Source of the DNA: Xanthocytophaga agilis
GTDB lineage: Bacteria > Bacteroidota > Bacteroidia > Cytophagales > 172606-1
NCBI RefSeq assembly: GCF_030068605.1
Contig: NZ_JASJOU010000003.1
Span: forward strand, 310,001 to 374,000
Direction of reading: 5' to 3'
Length of the DNA: 64,000 nucleotides
In this document: piece by piece, positions 1 through 9,009 of the stretch
Numbering within the stretch: the stretch's first letter is position 1
Layout: every line of letters begins with the position of its first letter
The notes under the pieces: model-generated
The model's database searches: none
What the model was told of the DNA's origin: nothing
The model's input: the letters and a program-made list of their open reading frames with translations, nothing else
Made by a program: the position numbers and the translations under genes

Positions 1-579
1 GATCAAACCACCCATTTTTCCATTGTAGATGCTCAGGGCAATGCTGTTTCCATTACTACTACACTTAATGGAGGATTCGGCTCCAAAGTAGTAGTAAAAG
101 AAGCCGGCTTTCTACTGAATAATGAAATGGATGACTTCAGTGCTAAACCGGGTGTACCTAACCTATATGGAGTAGTGGGTGGTGTTGCAAATGCCGTGCA
201 ACCGGGCAAACGGATGCTGTCTTCTATGACACCTACCATCATTGAGAAAAAAGGAAAGTTATATATGGTAGTAGGTACACCAGGAGGGTCTACTATTATC
301 ACCTCTGTATTCCAGAATATTATGAATGTGCTCGAACACAAAATGGGGATGCAGGAATCCGTGAGTGCGAAACGTTTTCACCATCAATGGTTACCCGATG
401 CAATCATGGCCGAAAAAGGAGCGTTTAGTGAAGAGACCCGTAAAGTACTGGAAGCGAAAGGACATAAAATCACTGAAGTAAATGGTATTGGTCGTGTAGA
501 TGCGATATTAATACGAAAAAAACGCAAAATGGAAGGAGGCGCAGACCCACGCGGGGATGATACAGCTATAGGATACTAG
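1..579 (+). CDS. ggt: gamma-glutamyltransferase, C-terminal part (5' truncated by window)
   Basis: The reading frame is open from base 1 to the stop at 577-579 and encodes 192 residues of the small subunit of a periplasmic gamma-glutamyltranspeptidase. This enzyme cleaves the gamma-glutamyl bond of glutathione. The visible protein opens with DQTTHFSIVD. In the family the first Thr of TTH is both the autoprocessing site and the catalytic nucleophile, so the window begins two codons before the maturation cut. Further family landmarks are the MDDFSAKPG segment (residues 43-51), the SS oxyanion pair (74-75), the GG of GTPGGS (95-96) and the C-terminal ADPRGDDTAIGY. All expected small-subunit elements are present. 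The large subunit lies upstream, outside the window. A hairpin terminator follows at 620-648. Confidence 0.95.
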   Translation, partial: DQTTHFSIVDAQGNAVSITTTLNGGFGSKVVVKEAGFLLNNEMDDFSAKPGVPNLYGVVGGVANAVQPGKRMLSSMTPTIIEKKGKLYMVVGTPGGSTIITSVFQNIMNVLEHKMGMQESVSAKRFHHQWLPDAIMAEKGAFSEETRKVLEAKGHKITEVNGIGRVDAILIRKKRKMEGGADPRGDDTAIGY

Positions 580-873
580 CTTTCCAAACAATTTTCTAAT
601 AAAACATTTACCAAAAGAGAAAGGCGTCATCGATACGTTGACGCCTTTACTGTTATTTCTGAGCAGAAGTTATTGAAATTGATTCAATAATATTTTTATA
701 TAACTATCTATATATCAATACCTAAATGAAATAAAAAACATTTTGTTTTATCACTACTGAAAATATTTTATTTGTTAGTGTATGGAATCTGAGAAAGGAA
801 AACATCTTTTTAAGAAAAAAAGATAATTATTTTTTCGCACTATTTTCTTTACTCACTATAGTTACTTACCACT
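580..873. other. intergenic region, AT-rich
   Basis: After the ggt terminator this gap is very AT-rich. It holds a weak 8-bp hairpin (ATCTTTTT 804-811 with AAAAAGAT 817-824) about 50 bp before the next start codon. No gene or clear promoter was recognised. Confidence 0.4.
620..648 (+). terminator. intrinsic terminator after ggt
   Basis: A perfect 10-bp stem (AAAGGCGTCA at 620-629 with TGACGCCTTT at 639-648) has a 9-nt loop and is followed by a T-rich stretch. It sits 40 bp after the ggt stop codon. Confidence 0.8.
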
Positions 874-1749
874 ATGAAAAAATACGTATTTTTGGCATTC
901 CCAATTCTCCTTCTTTCGTGTAGTAATGGAGAAGGCAGTCACTTTGAAGGTGGGCTTTCAAAAACTGAAGAACAGACTGCGGATCTTATGATGTTACCTG
1001 CTCCTCCAGAAGGTAATGTTAGTACTGTTAACTTCAAGGAGATGGAAGTCGTATCTGATAATACAGAGCTAGCTGTCATCCAAAAGCAAATTATTAAGAC
1101 TGCACAGGTCCGTATACAGGTAGAAAAGGTAAAAGAGAGCAAAACAATTGTCAGCCAGTTAGTACAAAAAGCAGGCGGCTATCTGGCTACCTCAAACGAA
1201 TCACGAGACAATGCGTCCTATACTGCTACATTTGTCATCCGGGTACCGGCGGCTAAATTTGAAGGACTGCTGGAAGAATTACTTAAGCAGGGCATTTTTG
1301 TAGAGCAGAACAATGTAACGGCTCAGGATGTAACAGAAGAGTTCATAGATATACAAACCCGGCTGAAAACCAAACGGGCACTGGAAACACGTTATCTGGA
1401 GTTATTGAAACAAGCCAAGACTATGAAAGATATTCTTGAACTAGAAAAAGCCCTGCAAACAGTACGTGAAGAAATTGAATCCAAGGAAGGCCGGCTTAAG
1501 TATCTCACCAATCAAGTAGGCTACAGCACAATTAATCTGGATATTTACGAGCAGGTACCTTATGCAGCGGCACCTGAGATTGGCTTCTGGAGTAAACTCT
1601 TTGCGGGTGCAGGCAATGGCTGGGGTATTCTGCTGCAACTGATCATTGGTATAGTTACATTATGGCCTCTGTGGATTATATTGGCTCTTGGAGTGTGGAT
1701 CTCACGTCGCTTGTATATAAAACGTAAACTTCGCAAAGAAGCGCTATAG
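874..1749 (+). CDS. DUF4349 domain lipoprotein
   Basis: This 291-residue protein has a lipoprotein signal with lipobox LLSC (Cys16), so it should be anchored to a membrane outside the cytoplasm. Residues about 75-230 match the DUF4349 pattern: an IIKTAQVRIQVEKV strand, then GGYLATSNES, a coiled segment around KAKTMKDILELEKALQTVREEIE, and the SRDNASYTATFVIRVPA beta segment. A hydrophobic segment near residues 248-278 followed by RRLYIKRKLRK is a C-terminal membrane anchor with a positively charged tail. The family has no established biochemical role. The gene appears monocistronic, with the next gene starting 200 bp downstream behind an unusual repeat array. Confidence 0.85.
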   Translation: MKKYVFLAFPILLLSCSNGEGSHFEGGLSKTEEQTADLMMLPAPPEGNVSTVNFKEMEVVSDNTELAVIQKQIIKTAQVRIQVEKVKESKTIVSQLVQKAGGYLATSNESRDNASYTATFVIRVPAAKFEGLLEELLKQGIFVEQNNVTAQDVTEEFIDIQTRLKTKRALETRYLELLKQAKTMKDILELEKALQTVREEIESKEGRLKYLTNQVGYSTINLDIYEQVPYAAAPEIGFWSKLFAGAGNGWGILLQLIIGIVTLWPLWIILALGVWISRRLYIKRKLRKEAL

Positions 1750-1805
1750 TACAATCCTATTTAAGAAAACCAGAAATAATCTATTTATTAATAGTGTTAT
1801 AAAAT

Positions 1806-1877
1806 TATCAAAGTTCTGATAGTACTGAGAAAATATCAGAATTTTGATATTGTTAAAAAAGTATCAAAGCCCTGATA
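1806..1877. promoter_or_regulatory. three 16-bp dyads at exact 28-bp spacing (putative operator array)
   Basis: Three elements of the form TATCA-N6-TGATA lie at 1806-1821, 1834-1849 and 1862-1877, so their starts are exactly 28 bp apart. The first and third are in the same orientation (TATCAAAGTTCTGATA, TATCAAAGCCCTGATA). The middle one (TATCAGAATTTTGATA) is the reverse complement of the first with one mismatch. The half-site geometry resembles Crp/Fnr-type operators. The array ends 71 bp before the Crp/Fnr-family gene at 1949, so autoregulation is a natural guess, but this is inference. Confidence 0.55.
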
Positions 1878-1948
1878 GCCTTCTATGGCCATTTTTCTTA
1901 TTTTAGAAAACAAACCATTGTACCAGAACCAGACTTATACCAAATGGC

Positions 1949-2548
1949 ATGTGGGATTTACTGATTGTACACTTTACCCAAAGAAATATTCAACTCAATG
2001 AAGAGCAAATAGCACTGATACGATCTGCCTTCCATTACAGAAAATTTCGGAAACATCAATATATTCTTCAACAAGGTGATATTGCAAGATATGACACATT
2101 TGTAATCAAAGGCATACTCAAAACGTATCTGGTAGATGAGAAAGGACAGGAACATATTATAAAATTCAGTCCCGAAGACTGGTGGGCCAATGATCTATAT
2201 AGCTTTCATACCGAGCAGCCTACCAGCTATACTATAGATTGTCTGGAAGACAGTGAAGTATTACAGATTACCCGAAAAGAGCTGGAAGAACTGATTGAAA
2301 GAATTCCTCAATTGCATCAATATTACCACATTACATACAGAAACTCTATCATCGCCTACAATCGTCGGATAGCCTCTGCATTGTGCAATACTGCACTGGA
2401 GCGTTATCAGGAGTTTATTGCTCGATATCCGCAGATTGAGCAGCGGGTTTCCAATCATCTTATTGCTTCCTATCTGGGTATTACGCCACAAAGCCTGAGT
2501 CGCCTGCGAAAACAAATTTCACAACTTCAGAAGATTAACATAGGGTAA
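1949..2548 (+). CDS. Crp/Fnr family transcriptional regulator
   Basis: This 199-residue regulator has a cyclic-nucleotide-binding-type beta roll at residues about 20-120 (HQYILQQGDIARYDTFVIKG, then IIKFSPEDWWANDLYSF) and a C-terminal winged helix-turn-helix at about 160-192 (NHLIASYLGITPQSLSRLRK). Many Bacteroidota members of this family lack the arginine needed to bind cAMP, and no clear phosphate-binding RXS motif is seen here, so the ligand is unknown. The ATG at 1949 is preferred. An ATG five bases upstream is out of frame and stops after six codons. Three regularly spaced dyads lie upstream at 1806-1877. A PhzF-family gene follows 84 bp after the stop. Confidence 0.88.
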   Translation: MWDLLIVHFTQRNIQLNEEQIALIRSAFHYRKFRKHQYILQQGDIARYDTFVIKGILKTYLVDEKGQEHIIKFSPEDWWANDLYSFHTEQPTSYTIDCLEDSEVLQITRKELEELIERIPQLHQYYHITYRNSIIAYNRRIASALCNTALERYQEFIARYPQIEQRVSNHLIASYLGITPQSLSRLRKQISQLQKINIG

Positions 2549-2632
2549 CAAAATTACTTATCCTATGTGATCGTTTCTATATCTCACCTTCGCCAACTTT
2601 GCAAGTATATTATACACTACAAAACTATACTT

Positions 2633-3493
2633 ATGCAAGTTGAAGTACATATTGTCAATGCGTTTACCCAGCAAGGTAAAGGTGGAAATCCTGCAGCCAT
2701 TGTATTAGATGCAGATAATCTTTCCATTAGCCAGAAACAGGAAATTGCTGCCAAAGCAGGACTTTCTGAGACTGCATTTGTCAGTTCATCCAGCATAGCC
2801 GATATCAAGCTGGAGTTCTTTACTCCTACCCGGCAAATAGCCCATTGTGGACATGCCACAATTGCAACCTTTGCTTATCTTAAACAACGGGGGACCATCA
2901 CACAGGTTACGCAAGCCACTAAGGAAACCATAGATGGTATCCGTCAAATACGATTTCTTCAGGATGCTGTATATATGGAACAAAAAGCGCCGCACTATAC
3001 TTTTCCGGAAGCAAATGATCTGCCTATTATTTATCAATCGCTGGGGTTATCTCAATACTATACTTTGAAACCTGCGTTAGTGAATACAGGTAATACTTTT
3101 CTTATACTGGAAGCGCCTGAGATTTCTGTATTGCAACATATTGTACCCAATTTTGAGAAAATTGCAGCTATTTCTGAAAAATATAACTTAGTTGGATATT
3201 ATGTATTTGCTAAAAGTCAACAAGCAGGTATAGATGCGACTACACGAATGTTTGCTCCACTGTATGGAATAGAAGAAGAGTCAGCTACAGGTATGGCAGC
3301 GGGTCCACTTGCAGCATTTCTATATCACTCAGGCAGGCGCAGAAAAGAATATATGATTGAACAGGGACGATACATGAAACAACCTTCTCCCAGTCTGATT
3401 CATATCAACCTTGATATAAAGGATGATCAGATACAATTATTGTATGCGGGTGGTCAGGCGACGTTGGTCGAAAAATATACAATAGAGATCTGA
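2633..3493 (+). CDS. PhzF family phenazine biosynthesis-like isomerase
   Basis: This is a 286-residue PhzF/diaminopimelate-epimerase-fold protein from the ATG at 2633 (MQVEVHIVNAF). The frame is open further upstream to 2567, but those 22 residues are not family-like. Diagnostic segments are FTQQGKGGNPAAIVL near the N-terminus, GLSETAFVSS carrying the conserved catalytic Glu, FFTPTRQIAHCGHATIA (the Asp of the usual F-T-P-x-x-E-V/D region is not retained), and EESATGMAAGPLAAFL in the second half. Family members are cytosolic isomerases or racemases of mostly unknown substrates. No other phenazine gene is nearby, so phenazine production is not implied. It may be co-regulated with the upstream Crp/Fnr regulator. 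Confidence 0.88.
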   Translation: MQVEVHIVNAFTQQGKGGNPAAIVLDADNLSISQKQEIAAKAGLSETAFVSSSSIADIKLEFFTPTRQIAHCGHATIATFAYLKQRGTITQVTQATKETIDGIRQIRFLQDAVYMEQKAPHYTFPEANDLPIIYQSLGLSQYYTLKPALVNTGNTFLILEAPEISVLQHIVPNFEKIAAISEKYNLVGYYVFAKSQQAGIDATTRMFAPLYGIEEESATGMAAGPLAAFLYHSGRRRKEYMIEQGRYMKQPSPSLIHINLDIKDDQIQLLYAGGQATLVEKYTIEI

Positions 3494-3558
3494 GAGGCCT
3501 ATAGATAGCTCATCTTACCTGATGATGTAATAGAAGTTTAGTATATCAGATCTGCGTA

Positions 3559-3909
3559 CTATCGTGTCAGGGTAATTTTAGACTGACGACATACACCGCC
3601 TACAGGAGGATTTTGTTTGGCAATACTTACAGTAACAGATTCTATATGAGGATACTTATGATAGATTTTGTCTAATACCCGCCCTGCCATATTCTCCAAT
3701 AAATGAGATTGTATTTCCATCTCCTCTTTTACAATGTTATAAAGCACTTCGTAGTTTACAGTCTGGCTCAGTTTATCTGTTTGTGCAGGTTGGGTCAGAT
3801 CCAGTGTTACAGCCAGGTCTACAATAAAACGATTGCCTACTTTACGTTCTTCTTCATAGAAGCCGTGGTAGGCAAAAAATTCCATTCCTTCTAAAGCAAT
3901 AATGCCCAA
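3559..3909 (-). CDS. folB: dihydroneopterin aldolase
   Basis: This 116-residue protein has the length and fold signature of FolB, which converts 7,8-dihydroneopterin to 6-hydroxymethyl-dihydropterin in folate biosynthesis. Visible marks are the N-terminal GMEFFAYHGFYEEERKVGNRF segment with the pterin-pocket region, the conserved Tyr in NYEVLY, the Glu in LLENMAGRVLD, and the catalytic Lys in IAKQNPPVGG. It acts as a cytosolic homo-octamer in characterised relatives. It is convergent with the PhzF gene and lies 56 bp downstream of the DivIVA-domain gene... read on the minus strand, so the two may share a transcript. Confidence 0.93.
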   Translation of the reverse strand: MGIIALEGMEFFAYHGFYEEERKVGNRFIVDLAVTLDLTQPAQTDKLSQTVNYEVLYNIVKEEMEIQSHLLENMAGRVLDKIYHKYPHIESVTVSIAKQNPPVGGVCRQSKITLTR

Positions 3910-3964
3910 AATGTAGTATAAATTAAAATGTATATTTGATATTCTTCAAGCAATTGCAATTCTT

Positions 3965-4774
3965 TTATTTGATCTCATCAAAGAACGAAGCAGGTCCTTT
4001 TGAAGGTGAAGAATCTTCTTTCTTCTCAGTTGCTGGCTTTGACTGATTCTTAACCACTACACTACCTTGCAGAATTGATATAGGTGTTGACGAGGCTTTG
4101 GTTTCTGCAGGCATTCCTGTTGCTATAGATTCAGGCTCTCCGTTTTTAGTGGTAGTATCCCATGTATTCTGAGACAGTGAATTAGTGCTTTCCTTGGGTT
4201 TATTCTCAAGAGCTTCCCGAACTTCCCGTATTTTGTCTTCAAAGACATTCTTATTCCCTTTTTCAGCAACCCGGTTGATTCGGTCCAAAGTATCACTGGC
4301 AATGTTTTGAATCTCTTTGATCAGACTTTCTTTCAGCCTTTCCAACTGACGAAAATCATTCTCACGGCTTTTGAGTTCAGTTAGCGTTTCTTCCAGCTTG
4401 TTTCTCGACTGGTTTTCTGCATCCTGAATCATTTTCTGTGCTTTGGCACGAGCTTCATTTAATAACAAGTCAGCCTGGTTGCGAGCTTCCCGCATCTGCA
4501 AATCTGCAGAACGGTTAGCCTGCTCAATAAGTTGGGAACTAGTATCTTCAGCAGTTTTTAGTGTTTTATATAATGAGGTCTCTACATCGCGCATCTTCTG
4601 TACCTCTTTTTGAGTCACCTCCAGCTTTATTCGATATTCCCTATTCTCTTCCAATACGCGTTCCCACTCTTGTGATAAGGATTGTAAAAATGCAATTACT
4701 TCATCTTTATCGTACCCACGCAGCATTTTTTCTGAAAAAACTTTCTGACGTATTTCGATGGGTGTTATTTTCAT
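3965..4774 (-). CDS. DivIVA domain-containing protein
   Basis: This is a 269-residue cytosolic protein. Residues 1-40 (MKITPIEIRQKVFSEKMLRGYDKDEV) are the DivIVA N-terminal membrane-targeting domain. A long heptad-rich coiled coil runs through about 30-180 (RVLEENREYRIKLEVTQKEVQKMRDVETSLYK, then EQANRSADLQMREARNQADLLLNEARAKAQK). The C-terminal 80 residues are low-complexity and probably disordered. DivIVA-type proteins mark curved membranes, poles or septa and recruit partners. The role in Bacteroidota is not established. It lies 55 bp upstream of folB on the same strand. Confidence 0.88.
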   Translation of the reverse strand: MKITPIEIRQKVFSEKMLRGYDKDEVIAFLQSLSQEWERVLEENREYRIKLEVTQKEVQKMRDVETSLYKTLKTAEDTSSQLIEQANRSADLQMREARNQADLLLNEARAKAQKMIQDAENQSRNKLEETLTELKSRENDFRQLERLKESLIKEIQNIASDTLDRINRVAEKGNKNVFEDKIREVREALENKPKESTNSLSQNTWDTTTKNGEPESIATGMPAETKASSTPISILQGSVVVKNQSKPATEKKEDSSPSKGPASFFDEIK

Positions 4775-4907
4775 AGGTTGCTGTGCCTGATTCAGGCAGT
4801 TTATATAAAATTTCGTCGTTTAAACGCGTTCTTTATGTGGTAAAGCTACACTTTTATATATAAATATCCTATTATTTTGGCTTTCCAAAGGGTTTTATCT
4901 CTATAAA

Positions 4908-5840
4908 TCAGGGCAAATTATCGATTGCCCATATAGATAACGTACGATCATCGCTAGCTGATACTAAACGACTATGATAATCTGTCCAAAGTAATTTATT
5001 AACAGATGTTCCATGTCCCGCATGACGTGCTTTATCAATAACTTTCAGTAGACGAAATGAAAGGGCATCCCACACTTTAATGGATTTATCCATACTACCT
5101 GTCGCAAAATAGTGTCCATCAGGATGGAAGGTAATATGGTTAATAGCATACATATGTGCTACTATGGAATTGTACAATGAATACGAAGCCCCAACATCCC
5201 ATATTTTCAGCTGAGCATCACGGCCAGCACTTACTAAAAGCTGTGAATCAGGTGAGTAGGCTACTGTAAAAACAGAGTTTGTATGTCCTTCCAATGTATG
5301 CTTCAAAGTTAACGTTTTCAGATCCAGAATCCTGATCTGGTGATCGCTGTATCCAACGGCCAAATCGTTACTTTGTATATTTATAGCCAAACATCTGGCA
5401 CTTTTGTCGGAGAGTTTTAGTTGTTTTCGGATTGTTAATGTTTCCTTGTCCAGCATGATCACTGTACCGTCTCCTGTTGCCACATAGACAGATTCTTCCC
5501 ATATCTGAATATCAAAAATAGCAGATTCGGTAATTTTGACGGAACCTATCTCCTTCTGTGAGACAAGATCTATTACATGCAAGCCATCAAAGTTCTGTCC
5601 AATCCAAAGCAGTTGTCTTTCTTCTTCAAAATGCAATGCATAGACAGAAGCACCAATCTGCGCCAACAGCTTTCCCTGATCAGGATTTTGTAAATCCCAT
5701 TGAACAACCAACCCATCACCAGCCGCTGAAAAAAACTGATACGGATTTGAAGCCTTCTCTATGGCATATACACAATCTCTATGACCTGTAAAAGTTCCTA
5801 CCTTATTTACTTGTATTCTGTGACTCAAATTTTCCGACAT
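4908..5840 (-). CDS. WD40 repeat protein
   Basis: This 310-residue protein consists almost entirely of WD40 blades, about seven. Recognisable repeats include GHRDCVYAIE...AAGDGLVVQWDL, GHTNSVFTVAYSPDSQLLVSAGRDAQLKIWDV, HMYAINHITFHPDGHYFATGSMDKSIKVWD and VNKLLWTDYHSRLVSASDDRTLSIWAI. No signal peptide, transmembrane segment or enzymatic domain is seen, so it is a cytosolic beta-propeller scaffold. The start at the ATG at 5840 gives a complete first blade. It diverges from the phosphopantetheinyl transferase gene. Binding partners cannot be deduced. Confidence 0.88.
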   Translation of the reverse strand: MSENLSHRIQVNKVGTFTGHRDCVYAIEKASNPYQFFSAAGDGLVVQWDLQNPDQGKLLAQIGASVYALHFEEERQLLWIGQNFDGLHVIDLVSQKEIGSVKITESAIFDIQIWEESVYVATGDGTVIMLDKETLTIRKQLKLSDKSARCLAINIQSNDLAVGYSDHQIRILDLKTLTLKHTLEGHTNSVFTVAYSPDSQLLVSAGRDAQLKIWDVGASYSLYNSIVAHMYAINHITFHPDGHYFATGSMDKSIKVWDALSFRLLKVIDKARHAGHGTSVNKLLWTDYHSRLVSASDDRTLSIWAIDNLP

Positions 5841-6083
5841 TTGTGTTTACAATACCTCACAGGTAAAATTAATCGTAATTGTGGCTTTCTTCAAAACTGT
5901 ATCAAGTAGTTATCTCCGATAAATAAAATATCCGCTCGATTATGCCACAAATCGTAAGTATAAGTATTTTTACCCCGAAAATGTTCCTTTATTCATATTT
6001 GGCTATCAAGTTATTGTATACACTGTTCTTTTCTGAGAAAAAAGTAGCACATTCGTGTTTTTAGCCCTCTTCTTACCATCTAT

Positions 6084-6737
6084 ATGCCTTTGTCCAAAAA
6101 TGAATGTATAAATGATAGCTGTATCTGGGGGATATGGGAGATCAACGAAACACTGGAAGAATTATATCATCTCTGGCAGCCCAACGAACATGATACAGCT
6201 TATCTGTTAAGCATTAGTCATGAAGGAAGACGTAAACAAACCCTTGCCTCCCGAATACTTGTACAATATTTATTACATCATTGGGAAAAACCCTATCAGG
6301 GTATACTCAAAAACTGGCAGGGCCGTCCACTGTTGGCAGAACATGAATACTATGTATCGGTAAGCCATACTGAAAAATATGCGGCAGCTATTCTGCACAA
6401 AAGTTCTCCAGTCGGAATTGACATTGAGCCGGTTAAAGAAAAAATGCGTAAGATAATTCCCAGAGTTTTGTCACCACAGGAATATGTGCATGCACAAGAC
6501 GATATTGAGAAATATTGTGTCTACTGGTGCGCTAAAGAAGCTCTCTATAAATTGTATAGCCAACGTCAATTAAGTTTCAGAGATCAAATTTATGTAGAAA
6601 ATTTTGATATATACGAAAATGGTACATTATTTGGTACTGTTAAGGCAGATACACACAACACTTCATATACAATCTTTTATCAGAAAATTACTAGTTTTAT
6701 AGTGGCTTATACTTTTAAAGGTGAAATCTCTACGTAG
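6084..6737 (+). CDS. 4'-phosphopantetheinyl transferase superfamily protein
   Basis: This 217-residue protein has the Sfp/HetI-type pattern. It transfers 4'-phosphopantetheine from CoA to a carrier-protein serine. The magnesium-binding motif VGIDIEPV lies at residues 110-117 and the second motif WCAKEALYKLY at 148-158. An upstream substrate-contact segment YYVSVSHTEKYAAA (89-102) is also typical. Length agrees with the larger Sfp-type class rather than AcpS. No polyketide or peptide synthetase lies in the window, so its carrier protein is unknown and may be the fatty-acid ACP. The last 17 bases overlap the start of the next gene, suggesting translational coupling. Confidence 0.9.
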   Translation: MPLSKNECINDSCIWGIWEINETLEELYHLWQPNEHDTAYLLSISHEGRRKQTLASRILVQYLLHHWEKPYQGILKNWQGRPLLAEHEYYVSVSHTEKYAAAILHKSSPVGIDIEPVKEKMRKIIPRVLSPQEYVHAQDDIEKYCVYWCAKEALYKLYSQRQLSFRDQIYVENFDIYENGTLFGTVKADTHNTSYTIFYQKITSFIVAYTFKGEIST

Positions 6738-7326
6738 CTTTATATTAACACTGAAAGCAGCCCTGTTGCTTGCTATAATGGCTTCTGCTCAAACACCGGG
6801 CAAGATTGAGAATTTTACGTTAATCAATGCGATTAACCATAATTCTATTTCATTGTCAGACTATAAGAATGAAAAGGCAATTGTACTGATCTTTACAAGT
6901 AATTACTGTCCTTTCGCCAAACTTTATGAAGAACGTATCCAAAACCTGATTTCTCAATACCAGGGGAAAGGGGCACAGTTCCTTCTGATTAACTCCAATA
7001 CATCTCTGGACCATCTTGATGACTCAATAGAAGAAATGGAGAAATGGGCAAAAGAGAAAAATGCAGTAGTACCCTATCTTGCAGATAAAGAACAAAAGGT
7101 AGCACTGCAATTTAAAGCGACCAAAAATCCGGAAGTTTTTGTGTTACAAAACACAGGAGAAGGAAATTTTATTTTAAAATACAGAGGCGCTATTGACGAT
7201 AATCCTCAAGTAGCCCAGGAAGCTACTGCATTTTATCTAAGAGACGCCATTACAGCTGCAGTCAATCGGAAAAACCTTCCATATGCAGAAAAACGTCCTG
7301 TTGGATGTGCGATACAAAAACAATAA
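6721..7326 (+). CDS. peroxiredoxin-like/thioredoxin-fold secreted protein
   Basis: This is a 201-residue thioredoxin-fold protein with a probable signal peptide ending near ASAQ (residue 24). The active-site region is TSNYCPFAKLYEERI with a single N-terminal Cys63, as in the PRX-like-1 subgroup of the AhpC/TSA superfamily. A second Cys lies near the C-terminus in RPVGCAIQ, also typical of that subgroup. It should act in the periplasm on thiols or peroxides, but the substrate is unknown. The start is a GTG at 6721, inside the preceding gene. The next ATG (6779) would delete most of the signal peptide, so the GTG is preferred. Confidence 0.75.
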   Translation: MKSLRSFILTLKAALLLAIMASAQTPGKIENFTLINAINHNSISLSDYKNEKAIVLIFTSNYCPFAKLYEERIQNLISQYQGKGAQFLLINSNTSLDHLDDSIEEMEKWAKEKNAVVPYLADKEQKVALQFKATKNPEVFVLQNTGEGNFILKYRGAIDDNPQVAQEATAFYLRDAITAAVNRKNLPYAEKRPVGCAIQKQ

Positions 7327-7341
7327 TCTTAGTTGTAGATT

Positions 7342-7394
7342 AAAACGGTGTATTCTATTGCTGATCCATTCAACTAAACAGAATATACCGTTTT
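7342..7394. terminator. bidirectional terminator between convergent genes
   Basis: A 15-bp stem (7342-7356 with 7380-7394, one G-T pair) encloses a 23-nt loop, and a T run follows to 7396. It serves the peroxiredoxin-like gene on the plus strand and may also act on the minus-strand TPR gene. Confidence 0.7.
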
Positions 7395-7416
7395 TTATAT
7401 AAATTACTGTTCTTAT

Positions 7417-8907
7417 TTAGGAAAAGAGAGAAACTAGTCCCATTCCCAGCAATATCAGAATATACATACTCACTTTAATAATTACTAACCAGGCGAATAC
7501 ATTTCCGATAGTACGCAGAATACTTTTTTGGGGACGATTTTGCTTTCTTGTACCTTCTGCCTGTTGCCATCTGGCCTCTCTTTCCTGATTACGTTGCTTA
7601 CGTTCTTCCCGAACTTTTTCCATGTCCAGCTTAAATTCATCTTTAGCAGTCTGCCATTCCTGCTTTATCTCTGCTTTGGTTTCTTTCCATTCCGCTTTCT
7701 GCTCTTCTCGCCTTTGTTCAAATGCCTCCTTTTCCTGCTTTCGGATTGCTTCTTTCTGAGGATTGGTTTTAAACACTTTCTTTCTGAATAGTGTAAATAT
7801 ACTTAGCACACCTACTACTAAAATGCCAGAGGTTACGATAATACCCAAAGCAGGGCCACCCCATATCCAGCAGGATAAAACCACAAATGATACAATGCAT
7901 AAGAAGCCTTCAGGTATCACTATTCCATTTGGCTCTTTTCCTCCCTGAGCTAATCGTTTGCTCTCCAAGTCATCATCTGTAAGCTGGTCTGAGACCTTTG
8001 TAAGCAATAAAATCACTGGAGAGAAATATAACGATAGCTGCATCTTCACTGAGATTGCCATAATACAGGCACAAATAATTTGTATCCACAATCCATAACC
8101 CTGCAACAAATAAAAACATCCCGCCCCTACACTTAACCGGATTAGCCACCTGCCCCATTTGGGTAATATACCAAATAGATAAGGTAATTTGATTATGTGA
8201 GAAGTTACATTACGGAAAAGCCAGTTTTGATGCTTTCGGATAGTTAAAGCATATGCTCTTGCCTCCTCATTAGAAGGATCTAACTGCAAGGCATTCTGGA
8301 AATAGGAATAGGCTTCATCAAACCGCTTTTGTGTATATAGAATCTTACCTATGTAACATATTACTTCCGATTGATCAGGACCTAGTGAGAGAAGTTTTTT
8401 CATTACTTCTTCGGCTTCTTCTCTCCTATCATTATGACTTAGTGCCCAAGCACGTAATAATAGACAATGAAGATTGTCTGCATCAAATATCAGTCCGGAT
8501 GCTGTCACAAGTAATACTTGTTCCCAATTTTTTTGGAAAACAAAGATTTCCGCGAGTATTCCATAATAGATGGGTTCTTCAGGCTGTAGTGTTAACGCCT
8601 CACGAATGGATTTTTCAGCTTCAGTATTTTTCTGAAGGGTTAAATGAAGAATAGCCTGAAGATAGTGGACGTAAGCATCATTGATTACCAATCCTACTAA
8701 CTGTGAAACATACTTTTGTGCTTCGTAGTATTGTTGCTGTTCTATTTCCTTTATGGCAAGTGCTTTTAATACTTCTGCATCCTCAGGATCATCAACAAGG
8801 AGTTTCCTCAATTCGGCATCTGCTAAATCGTATCGCTTCAGATTCTTAAGAATTCTAGCTTTGCTTAATATATTGTTTCTCTGTTCAAGATTCATAGCTC
8901 CGGGCAT
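7417..8907 (-). CDS. TPR protein with transmembrane domain and charged coiled coil
   Basis: This 496-residue protein has a modular layout. Residues about 10-225 form at least five tetratricopeptide repeats, for example RYDLADAELRKLLVDDPEDAEVLKALA, NTEAEKSIREALTLQPEEPIYYGILAEI and RFDEAYSYFQNALQLDPSNEEA. Residues about 245-385 hold several hydrophobic segments. A highly charged helix rich in K, E, Q and R covers about 395-460, and a final membrane helix about 472-494. The cytosolic TPR arm probably binds protein partners at the membrane. No homolog with a known role is recognised. ATG 8907 is used. ATG 8895 (MNLEQ) is equally possible. Confidence 0.75.
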   Translation of the reverse strand: MPGAMNLEQRNNILSKARILKNLKRYDLADAELRKLLVDDPEDAEVLKALAIKEIEQQQYYEAQKYVSQLVGLVINDAYVHYLQAILHLTLQKNTEAEKSIREALTLQPEEPIYYGILAEIFVFQKNWEQVLLVTASGLIFDADNLHCLLLRAWALSHNDRREEAEEVMKKLLSLGPDQSEVICYIGKILYTQKRFDEAYSYFQNALQLDPSNEEARAYALTIRKHQNWLFRNVTSHIIKLPYLFGILPKWGRWLIRLSVGAGCFYLLQGYGLWIQIICACIMAISVKMQLSLYFSPVILLLTKVSDQLTDDDLESKRLAQGGKEPNGIVIPEGFLCIVSFVVLSCWIWGGPALGIIVTSGILVVGVLSIFTLFRKKVFKTNPQKEAIRKQEKEAFEQRREEQKAEWKETKAEIKQEWQTAKDEFKLDMEKVREERKQRNQEREARWQQAEGTRKQNRPQKSILRTIGNVFAWLVIIKVSMYILILLGMGLVSLFS

Positions 8908-9009
8908 TTTACCTTAATAGAGCTAATTACAAGAAGGTATCCTAGTATAGGAAAGCCAGGAGGGTAACAGGTGTAAGTTTTGTAGAATGTGTATAAAATA
9001 ACAAACAAG

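Noticed and set aside
33-341. Antisense frame over the ggt gene and other long antisense frames inside sulfatase genes
   Set aside because: They are shadows of well-supported genes with no independent family signal.
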